Shown: positions 32,581-38,841 of the stretch, one piece after another
Layout: every line of letters begins with the position of its first letter
Numbering within the stretch: position 1 is the stretch's first letter
Assembly: GCF_000016645.1 (NCBI RefSeq)
Contig: NC_009441.1
Location: 2,046,001-2,110,000 of the forward strand
Length of the DNA stretch: 64,000 bases
Source of the DNA: Flavobacterium johnsoniae UW101
Lineage (GTDB): Bacteria; Bacteroidota; Bacteroidia; Flavobacteriales; Flavobacteriaceae
Direction of reading: 5' to 3'
Position numbers and translations under genes: made by a program
Notes under the pieces: generated by a model
What the model saw: the letters and a program-made list of their open reading frames with translations, nothing else
Database searches by the model: none
Told to the model about the DNA's origin: nothing

Positions 32581-32993
32581 TGAAAAAAATAGCTTTAATT
32601 AGTTTTTTAATGTTTTTTGTACATTTTTTTATTCTGATTGTTCTTTTTACAAGATTAAACGCATACATTCCAAAACATTATGAAAGTAATGATAGAGGAA
32701 TATTTACGTTAATTGCGTTCTATTTAACATTTTTGCTATATGCGCTGTCCGTTATTTTAGTTATAGTAGAAAAATTAATGAGAGTTAAATATAAATGGGG
32801 AATGTATTTTTTATTGTATTTGAATTGTTTGTCTGTATTTTGTATAAACGCGTTTTATCAATACCATTTATTTAATAATCCCAAATGTTTTGTAACATCT
32901 TCAATTGTTATTATTCTTATTTATTTATTATTTGAATTAATGGTTACTTTTTATGTGACAAAAATATTATATACAAAAAATAAATCTAATTAA
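32580..32993 (+). CDS. Four-helix membrane protein, candidate immunity protein A
   Basis: The 137-residue protein overlaps the effector stop by one base, implying coupled translation. It has four hydrophobic segments (about 4-24, 45-66, 75-95 and 105-128), including FLMFFVHFFILIVLF and SSIVIILIYLLFELMVTFYV. It is a paralogue of the next gene: both begin MKK..., share FF.HFF and end with FNxxKxFxxSSIxIILIY. Position and coupling suggest protection against the upstream effector at the inner membrane, which is inferred and not shown. Very AT-rich. Confidence 0.65.
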   Translation: MKKIALISFLMFFVHFFILIVLFTRLNAYIPKHYESNDRGIFTLIAFYLTFLLYALSVILVIVEKLMRVKYKWGMYFLLYLNCLSVFCINAFYQYHLFNNPKCFVTSSIVIILIYLLFELMVTFYVTKILYTKNKSN

Positions 32994-33000
32994 AATTTTA

Positions 33001-33408
33001 ATGAAAAAGCTTTTAATCTTTGGATTCTTAATATTCTTTATTCATTTTTTTTTATTTAGAGGATTATTTACCTCATTAGATTCTTACATACTTGAGAATA
33101 CTTCTGGGAATCCTATATTAATAGCTCTAGAGTTTATAGTTACCACAATTATTTTGTTAATTGTTTTTATAATGGTATTTATAGAAAAAATCGTTGAAAC
33201 AAGTCTAAAATATATATACATCTTTATACTATATCTACATTGCATATTTCATTTTTGTTGTGATGCATTTTATGAATATAATTTATTTAATGATTCAAAA
33301 TCATTTAGCATTTCATCAATTATAATTATCTTGATTTATTTTATTTTCGAATTGTTTTTGACTTTTTTTATAGTTAACAAGCTTTATCAATCAAAAGATC
33401 ACGAATAA
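33001..33408 (+). CDS. Four-helix membrane protein, candidate immunity protein B
   Basis: The 135-residue protein starts seven bases after its paralogue. The topology is the same, with segments such as FLIFFIHFFLFRGLF and SSIIIILIYFIFELFLTFFI, and the conserved piece DAFYEYNLFNDSKSF parallels NAFYQYHLFNNPKCF of copy A. Sequence identity is partial, so the duplication is not very recent. Tandem diverged immunity genes are usual where a cell keeps protection against effector variants that it no longer encodes. Confidence 0.65.
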   Translation: MKKLLIFGFLIFFIHFFLFRGLFTSLDSYILENTSGNPILIALEFIVTTIILLIVFIMVFIEKIVETSLKYIYIFILYLHCIFHFCCDAFYEYNLFNDSKSFSISSIIIILIYFIFELFLTFFIVNKLYQSKDHE

Positions 33409-33415
33409 ATTTCTA

Positions 33416-33550
33416 ATGAAAAAAATAATACTGCTATTGCTTCTATCATTTTTGTCGTGTGCAAAAAAAGACAGGATAAACCACTATTTGCCAAAGCCCG
33501 TAACGCCAAAAGAGTTGATGGATAATGGTTTTTACAGATATAACTACAAA
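33416..33550 (+). pseudogene. Truncated N-terminus of a lipoprotein paralogue, fused in frame to the next gene
   Basis: The 45 codons encode a complete lipoprotein leader (MKKIILLLLLSFLSC) and KKDRINHYLPKPVTPKELMD NGFYRYNYK-type sequence. The same elements return at once in the following gene (MKIILLLLISLLLFNSC; DRINHYTNELVTQKELAD; NGFYKYS). It is a stump of a second copy cut after about 45 residues and joined in frame. It could add a second leader to the downstream protein, but the internal ATG at 33551 is the likelier functional start. Confidence 0.75.
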
Positions 33551-34207
33551 ATGAAAATAATATTATTACTATTAATATCACTACTACTGTTTAATTCATG
33601 TCAGAAAATTGATAGAATCAACCATTATACAAATGAACTTGTAACTCAAAAAGAATTAGCTGACAATGGATTCTATAAATATTCAATGACAGGATTGGAA
33701 GGAATTGTTAATGAGAAGCATACTTTAAAAGATGGAGATCCTGTAGTTCCATCAAAATTTACAAAATTCATTATGGTTGTTTATACTAATATTGCCCCAA
33801 CAAATAATGATAAACGACCTATTCCTGTTTTTAAAGATAGCAATGCAATAAAAGGAAAAATTATTACCTATTTTTTTAAAAATGATATTTTAGAATTCAA
33901 AAGTATAATTAGCCCTATTGACAATAACAATCAACAAAAGGGATTGTTTAAAACAAAAAAGGATATTGAGCAATATTATAAAGAATTAAAAATTCCTATT
34001 AAAGAAATACCTCTTGAAAAATTACGCAATCATAACGACAGTATTGGTTTAAGATCAAGGTTTATAATAAATAATTATGAGTCGTACTTCTATTTATCGG
34101 ATAGGAACGAAATGACAACATATTATATAAAAGATAAAAAAGGAAATGAAGATATGCTTGTTTGGGATTTTTATAATGAAAATTCCCCTTATAAATATGT
34201 TGAATAG
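33551..34207 (+). CDS. Lipoprotein of the effector cassette, candidate periplasmic immunity protein
   Basis: The 218-residue protein begins at the internal ATG with a lipoprotein leader (MKIILLLLISLLLFNSC, Cys17) followed by QKIDRINHYTNELVTQKEL. The rest is a soluble, Lys/Asn-rich domain (TKFIMVVYTNIAPTNNDKRP, LRSRFIINNYESYFYLSDRN). I recognise no family. As last gene of the effector operon with a lipid anchor, it could shield the periplasmic side from a lipase effector. It is preceded in frame by a stump of a paralogue and followed by a decayed effector fragment. Confidence 0.6.
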   Translation: MKIILLLLISLLLFNSCQKIDRINHYTNELVTQKELADNGFYKYSMTGLEGIVNEKHTLKDGDPVVPSKFTKFIMVVYTNIAPTNNDKRPIPVFKDSNAIKGKIITYFFKNDILEFKSIISPIDNNNQQKGLFKTKKDIEQYYKELKIPIKEIPLEKLRNHNDSIGLRSRFIINNYESYFYLSDRNEMTTYYIKDKKGNEDMLVWDFYNENSPYKYVE

Positions 34208-34227
34208 GATAATACTTTTTATAATTT

Positions 34228-34506
34228 GATATGGCGTTTTTGAAAGAATGACAAAATTTGTTGCAGAAAATAAATGTTCTCTAAAAGGAATAATTGATTA
34301 TGAGATTGCTAAAAAAAAAGAGAAAAAAGAGAGTTTTATATACCAGTTTTTTATTCTAGTCCTAAAAGACCTTTAGCAAGTGGAGACTCAACTTATGTTA
34401 TAAATTATCTAAAGAAGGTAAAGAAGGCAAGGAATTTACTGTTAAATATATGGTGTATAAAGGAAACTATTCTATATCTATTGGTGGAGAAGAGACAACC
34501 GATTAA
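34228..34506 (+). pseudogene. Frameshifted 3' fragment of a second effector gene copy
   Basis: This stretch matches 32230-32505 inside the effector gene nearly base for base (for example GAAAGAATGACAAAATTTG and GGAATAATTGATTATGAGAT). It corresponds to the effector's last 110 residues less the extreme end. It has no start. At least two indels break the frame: the A-rich run near 34310-34330, and a lost base near 34420-34430. The C-terminal part differs in several codons (SPKRPLASGDST against SPTRLAASGDSI), so it derives from a variant effector, not from the present one by simple copying. Confidence 0.9.
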
Positions 34507-34524
34507 AAGTTTTTTTTTATAATC

Positions 34525-35163
34525 TTATTTAATAGATCTTTTCTTTAAATCTTTAAAAATCTTTTTTAAAGCTCCTGTCATTAAAGCATTTGAATTTTTG
34601 TAAAAAACAACATTGTCAGCAAGTTTACTTGATTTTTCTGTTTCCCACATCGATTTTGTATTGGCTTTATTAGTGATGCCTATAACGTTTTGCGAATAAA
34701 TAATTTGCTGTAAATTCAAATCGTATATTTCCAGAATTACTGAAGCTTCATTTTTTCCTGAGCTGTAGTCATCTGGGTAAAGTTCTACAGATGATAAGTC
34801 GCTTTTATTTTTTTTTGTAGAAATATTAATAAAAAAATCAAAGCCTGTTCCGTCTTTAAGTTCTTTTATTTTGACGCTGTTGGGGTTTAAATTAATCTTT
34901 CGGGTAACAAGCAGTCCTTTTACGTCATGAATGTAAAATATACGATCTCCTAAGTTCTTTTTAAAAAAAGTTAGAGACTCTTCGGTTAACTTGTCTTTGG
35001 AATTTTTGGGACAATCTAATTCATTTAGCAGCCATTTTCCAGATGTAAAATCAACTCCGGTTCTCTGCCCGATCATAAACATATAATGTGGCGATTGGCA
35101 GGATGAAAAAATAAAAAGAAAAACAAAGCCGAATACTAAATACATTGATTTAAAATTATCCAT
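34525..35163 (-). CDS. Hypothetical lipoprotein
   Basis: The 212-residue protein has a lipoprotein signal (Cys22 in VFLFIFSSCQS). The mature part begins PHYMFMIGQRTGVDFTSGKW and has a beta-rich body (VLEIYDLNLQQIIYSQNVIG). No family is recognised. It faces the effector cassette, convergent with the decayed fragment, and has normal composition compared with the island. Its own start lies 135 bases from the stop of engB, and the hairpin between them separates the transcripts. Whether it belongs to the island or to the core genome is unclear. Confidence 0.65.
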   Translation of the reverse strand: MDNFKSMYLVFGFVFLFIFSSCQSPHYMFMIGQRTGVDFTSGKWLLNELDCPKNSKDKLTEESLTFFKKNLGDRIFYIHDVKGLLVTRKINLNPNSVKIKELKDGTGFDFFINISTKKNKSDLSSVELYPDDYSSGKNEASVILEIYDLNLQQIIYSQNVIGITNKANTKSMWETEKSSKLADNVVFYKNSNALMTGALKKIFKDLKKRSIK

Positions 35164-35230
35164 ACGCCATAATTGATTTGCTTCAAATATAGTTTTAAAT
35201 ATATAGTTTTAAGATTTTTCTTTGAAAAAA

Positions 35231-35279
35231 ATGAAAATCCCAAATTCCAATTGCTTGAATCAGAATTTGGGATTTTTTT
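35231..35279. terminator. Terminator after engB (bidirectional)
   Basis: AAATCCCAAATTC pairs with GAATTTGGGATTT around a 15-base loop with A/T runs on both sides. The stem is almost the one after gldC, pointing to a dispersed terminator-like repeat. Confidence 0.75.
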
Positions 35280-35298
35280 ATTATTGGAATTTAACTTC

Positions 35299-35931
35299 TT
35301 AAATCGAATTTAAAAAACCGCTGTTGTTTTTAAAAACCTCTTGGTTTACTTCATCTATATAGGTCAAAAGTTCATCTTTTCCAATAGATTCTGTTGATGA
35401 GGTTACAAAATACTGAGGCATTTCTGCCCAGTTGTTGGCATACATCTGTTTGCGGTAAGCCGCAATATGCGAATCGATTTTTCCTTTACTAATTTTGTCT
35501 GCTTTGGTAAAAATAATGCAGAACGGAATTTCACTTTCACCCATATACGACATAAATTCAATGTCTATTTTTTGGGCTTCATGGCGAATATCAATCAAAA
35601 CAAAAGCGCAGACTAACTGTTCTCTGTTTTCAAAATAATCAGTAATAAACTGCTGGAAAATTGATTTCGTTTTTTTTGAAACTTTAGCATATCCATAACC
35701 GGGCAAATCGACCAAAAACCAATTATTATTGATTTTGAAATGGTTTATAAGCTGGGTTTTTCCAGGTTTTCCAGATGTTTTTGCTAAGTTTTTATGGTTG
35801 GTAATCATGTTTATCAACGATGATTTACCAACATTTGATCGGCCTATAAATGCGTATTCCGGCAAAAAATCTTTCGGGCATTTTGCTGCATCAGAATTAC
35901 TGACAATAAATTCGGCGGTATTAATTTTCAT
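35299..35931 (-). CDS. engB: Ribosome-biogenesis GTPase EngB/YihA/YsxC
   Basis: The 210-residue TRAFAC GTPase acts in late assembly of the large ribosomal subunit. Its G motifs are visible: G1 GRSNVGKSS (30-38), the G2 threonine in KTSGKPGKTQ, G3 DLPGYGYAKV and G4 TKADK, then TSSTES as G5. The N-terminal FIVSNSDAAKCPKDFLPEYA is usual for the family. It is the second gene after the alpha/beta hydrolase gene (42 bases between), on the same strand, and ends in its own terminator. Confidence 0.93.
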   Translation of the reverse strand: MKINTAEFIVSNSDAAKCPKDFLPEYAFIGRSNVGKSSLINMITNHKNLAKTSGKPGKTQLINHFKINNNWFLVDLPGYGYAKVSKKTKSIFQQFITDYFENREQLVCAFVLIDIRHEAQKIDIEFMSYMGESEIPFCIIFTKADKISKGKIDSHIAAYRKQMYANNWAEMPQYFVTSSTESIGKDELLTYIDEVNQEVFKNNSGFLNSI

Positions 35932-35973
35932 GTTTTTTGGTTTTAAAACCTCCTTTAAATCGAAATTTAGATG

Positions 35974-36738
35974 CTATAAATTCTTTTCGGTAAGCCATTT
36001 CTCAAGAATTTCATTAAATTCCTGAGGATGCTCCATCATAGCAGCGTGTCCACATTTGTCAATCCAGTACAAACTTGAATTAGGCAATAATTTGTCAAAT
36101 TCTTCAGCAACATTTGGAGGTGTTACTGAGTCATTTTTACCCCAAATGATGCAGGTGTCAACTGTCATTTTTGGTAAATCTTTGGCCATATTATGACGAA
36201 TTGCGCTCTTGGCAATTGTTAAAGTTTTAATCAGTTTTATGCGGTCATTGGCGGTCGCATATACTTCATCAATAAGCTCCGGAGTTGCAATTTTTGGATC
36301 ATAAAATACATCTTCAGCTTTCTTTTTAATGTATTCATAATCGCCTCTTCTAGGGTAACTGTCTCCCATTGCGCTTTCATAAAGTCCTGAACTTCCTGTA
36401 ATTACAAGTCCGGCAACTTTTTCAGGATAAAGCTTTGTATGATACAAGGCAATATGCCCTCCTAGAGAATTTCCAAGAAGAATTACTTTGTCGAAACCTT
36501 TAAAAGTGATGAAATCTTTAACGTATTTAGCAAAACTTTTTACGTTCGTTTTTAAAATGCTTTGTGTGTATATTGGCAAATCCGGAATAACAACTTTATA
36601 TCCTTTCGTTGGGAAATATTGTGCTACACCATCAAAGTTACTTAGACCTCCCATTAACCCATGCAAAATAACGATAGGGGTTCCTTCTCCTGCTTCAAAA
36701 TAGCTGTATTTGCCTTCTTTTTTATAGTGTTTGTCCAT
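35974..36738 (-). CDS. Alpha/beta hydrolase
   Basis: The 254-residue hydrolase has the oxyanion region HGLMGG (26-31), the nucleophile elbow GNSLGG with Ser91, Asp203 in WGKNDSVTPP and His231 in CGHAAMMEHP, a complete catalytic triad. The cap domain lies between about 125 and 190. Substrate unknown; esterase or peptidase-like activities are both possible. The gene leads the transcription unit with engB and has its own -7 element. Confidence 0.88.
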   Translation of the reverse strand: MDKHYKKEGKYSYFEAGEGTPIVILHGLMGGLSNFDGVAQYFPTKGYKVVIPDLPIYTQSILKTNVKSFAKYVKDFITFKGFDKVILLGNSLGGHIALYHTKLYPEKVAGLVITGSSGLYESAMGDSYPRRGDYEYIKKKAEDVFYDPKIATPELIDEVYATANDRIKLIKTLTIAKSAIRHNMAKDLPKMTVDTCIIWGKNDSVTPPNVAEEFDKLLPNSSLYWIDKCGHAAMMEHPQEFNEILEKWLTEKNL

Positions 36739-37014
36739 CTAATCTAATGCCAATTTCAATTTCGACAAATATAGGGTTAAATAAATAAAAATGGATTTTT
36801 GCTGCCATTTTTTAACTACATAATTTTAGTAGAACTTATAACTGTTTAAAAATCAGCTTTTAAAACAGTTTTGCGAATATTATGTAAATGTTAAATTCAT
36901 TGCATTATAATTAATTTTTTAAGAGAAATGCTACTTAATTTTTTTAATTGTTAAAAGAATCATTCTGCAGGCTGATTAATATCTAAAGTGTTGATTGATC
37001 AATGTTTATGTAAA
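36739..37014. other. Divergent intergenic region before the dcw cluster
   Basis: The left part holds the hydrolase promoter. The middle is AT-rich without a visible ORF or hairpin. The right end runs into the GTGGT repeats and the promoter of mraZ. Confidence 0.6.
36766..36773 (-). promoter_or_regulatory. -7 element for the hydrolase-engB unit
   Basis: The minus strand reads TATATTTG, about 28 bases before the hydrolase start codon. Confidence 0.55.
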
Positions 37015-37071
37015 GTGGTAGTAAATGGCTTAAACTTATCAACAAAGTGGTAGTAAGTGGTAATATGTGGT
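37015..37071 (+). promoter_or_regulatory. Putative MraZ operator (GTGGT repeats, 10-bp period)
   Basis: GTGGT occurs at 37047, 37057 and 37067, exactly 10 bases apart, with a further GTGGT at 37015 and ATGGC at 37025, again 10 apart. The spacers are 5 bases. MraZ of other bacteria binds short direct repeats of TGGGN spaced by 5 bases upstream of its own operon; these repeats have the same geometry, with T in place of the third G. They end 11 bases before the -7 element. Confidence 0.7.
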
Positions 37072-37082
37072 AAAATTTTTTA

Positions 37083-37090
37083 TATTTTTG
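37083..37090 (+). promoter_or_regulatory. -7 element of the dcw (mraZ) promoter
   Basis: TATTTTTG fits TAnnTTTG, 26 bases before the TTG start of mraZ and directly after the repeated operator. Confidence 0.6.
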
Positions 37091-37116
37091 CTGTATAACA
37101 TGTTAAGTAGTTTTTC

Positions 37117-37590
37117 TTGAATACAATTGTAGGGACATATGAGTGTAAAGTCGATGCAAAAGGGAGGTTAATGATACCTGCGCCTTTAAAAAAGCAATTG
37201 GCTTCGTCACTTCAGGACGGTTTTGTCTTGAAGCGCTCGGTGTTTCAGCAGTGTTTAGAATTGTATCCAATGGATGAATGGAATTTGATGATGGCGAAAA
37301 TTAACAAGTTGAATCGTTTTGTAAAAAAGAACAATGATTTCATTCGAAGATTTACTGCTGGTGTTAAAGTGGTAGAAATTGATGCATTGGGAAGATTGTT
37401 AGTGCCAAAAGATTTGGTGACATTTTCAGGTATTTCTAAAGATGTGGTTTTTTCATCTGCGGTTAATATTGTGGAAATTTGGGATAAAGATTTATACGAA
37501 AAATCAATAAGCGGCGAAGATATGGATTTTGCCGATTTAGCCGAGGAAGTAATGGGAAATATTAATGACGACGACAATGGAATATCATAA
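37117..37590 (+). CDS. mraZ: Transcriptional regulator/division protein MraZ
   Basis: The 157-residue protein has two SpoVT-AbrB-like halves: VGTYECKVDAKGRLMIPAPL and VKVVEIDALGRLLVPKDLV. Each contains the DxxGRxxxP signature. MraZ is the first gene of the division and cell-wall cluster and represses it. The start is TTG; a start elsewhere would cut the first repeat. It ends inside rsmH (26-base overlap). The repeats just upstream of the promoter are probably its binding sites. Confidence 0.92.
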   Translation: MNTIVGTYECKVDAKGRLMIPAPLKKQLASSLQDGFVLKRSVFQQCLELYPMDEWNLMMAKINKLNRFVKKNNDFIRRFTAGVKVVEIDALGRLLVPKDLVTFSGISKDVVFSSAVNIVEIWDKDLYEKSISGEDMDFADLAEEVMGNINDDDNGIS

Positions 37591-38473
37591 TCCGGTTTTA
37601 CTTCATCCAACGGTTGATGGTTTAGATATTAAGCCAGACGGCATTTATGTAGATGTAACGTTTGGCGGCGGCGGGCACTCAAAAGAAATTTTGAGACGTT
37701 TAGGGCCAAACGGAAAATTGTTTGCTTTTGATCAGGATGAAGATGCGCTGGCAAATGCGCTGCCTGATGAGAGGTTTACCTTAATTAATGAGAATTTTAG
37801 ATTTATAAAAAGATTTCTTCGTTTTCATGGAATAAAAGCAGTAGATGGGATCTTGGCAGATTTAGGAGTTTCATCACATCAGTTCGATGTTCCGGAGAGA
37901 GGTTTTTCAACAAGATTCGATGCTGAGCTGGATATGCGGATGAGTCAAAAAAATGACTTAAATGCTTACCGGGTGGTAAATGAATATGAAGAACAGGATT
38001 TACGTCGTGTTTTTTTTGATTATGGGGAATTGAAAAATGCACCAGTGCTGGCAAGAACAATTGTAGAAGCCAGACATCATAGACCAATAAAAACGACCGA
38101 TGAATTAAAAGAAGTTTTGAAAAAATATTTACCGGAGAAAGTTCGAAATAAAATATTGGCTCAAATCTATCAGGCGATTCGAATCGAGGTAAATCAGGAA
38201 ATGGATGTTTTAAAAGAATTTATAGAGCAGTCTCTTGAAATTTTAAAACCGGGCGGAAGATTCTCTGTAATCTCATACCACTCTTTAGAAGACAGACTGG
38301 TAAAAAGATTTATTAAAAACGGAATGTTTGAAGGAGAGCCAGAGAGAGATTTTTACGGAAACTTCTCGGTGCCGTTTAAAACAATAGGAAAACTGATTGT
38401 TCCGGATGATGAGGAAATCAAAATTAACAATAGAGCAAGAAGTGCAAAATTGAGAATTGCCGAAAAGATATAA
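37565..38473 (+). CDS. rsmH: 16S rRNA (cytosine1402-N4)-methyltransferase
   Basis: RsmH (MraW) methylates N4 of C1402 in 16S rRNA using SAM. The 302-residue protein begins MTTTMEYHNPVLLHPTVDGL; the ATG four codons in is another possible start. It shows VDVTFGGGGHSKEIL (SAM loop), FDQDEDALA, GILADLGVSSHQFDVPERGF and SYHSLEDRLVKRF, all family motifs. The overlap with mraZ is usual for this cluster. Confidence 0.95.
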   Translation: MTTTMEYHNPVLLHPTVDGLDIKPDGIYVDVTFGGGGHSKEILRRLGPNGKLFAFDQDEDALANALPDERFTLINENFRFIKRFLRFHGIKAVDGILADLGVSSHQFDVPERGFSTRFDAELDMRMSQKNDLNAYRVVNEYEEQDLRRVFFDYGELKNAPVLARTIVEARHHRPIKTTDELKEVLKKYLPEKVRNKILAQIYQAIRIEVNQEMDVLKEFIEQSLEILKPGGRFSVISYHSLEDRLVKRFIKNGMFEGEPERDFYGNFSVPFKTIGKLIVPDDEEIKINNRARSAKLRIAEKI

Positions 38474-38493
38474 TACATATATATAGGTAGAAA

Positions 38494-38841
38494 ATGAAAA
38501 GTGGAGTATTCAGCATATTAAAAGCAAGATTTCTAATAAACGACGATGCCGTAAAAAACTGGCGTTTCATTGTTTTTATAATTCTGCTTGCGATTCTGAT
38601 GATTGCAAATACACAACGATATGAGCAAAAGGTTTTTGAAATAGCAAAACTAAACAATGAAGTAAAAGAACTAAGATCAGAATTTGTAGATCGACGTTCA
38701 GAATTAATGAAGCTGAAAATGGAGTCGACGATATCAGATAAAATGCTCGAAAAGCAGATTTTTCCATCAACGGTGCCTCCTGTAAAAATAGAAGTTAAAA
38801 AAGAAGAAGAAAAAAGTTTCTTTAAAAGAATATGGCAGTAG
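38494..38841 (+). CDS. ftsL: FtsL-like cell division protein
   Basis: The 115-residue bitopic protein has a cytoplasmic N-terminus, one membrane helix (IVFIILLAILMIAN, about 29-42) and a heptad-containing helix (KVFEIAKLNNEVKELRSEFV). It occupies the ftsL position between rsmH and ftsI, and the topology agrees, although FtsL sequences are poorly conserved. FtsL bridges FtsQ/FtsB and FtsW/FtsI in the divisome. It overlaps ftsI by 10 bases. Confidence 0.8.
   Translation: MKSGVFSILKARFLINDDAVKNWRFIVFIILLAILMIANTQRYEQKVFEIAKLNNEVKELRSEFVDRRSELMKLKMESTISDKMLEKQIFPSTVPPVKIEVKKEEEKSFFKRIWQ

Noticed and set aside
34228..34506. Functional small gene after the lipoprotein
   Set aside because: No start codon and at least two frame breaks relative to the effector gene show a decayed fragment.
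36961..37080. GTGGT repeats as a CRISPR or other tandem array
   Set aside because: The units are only 5 bases with 10-bp period, directly before the mraZ promoter, which fits an operator.
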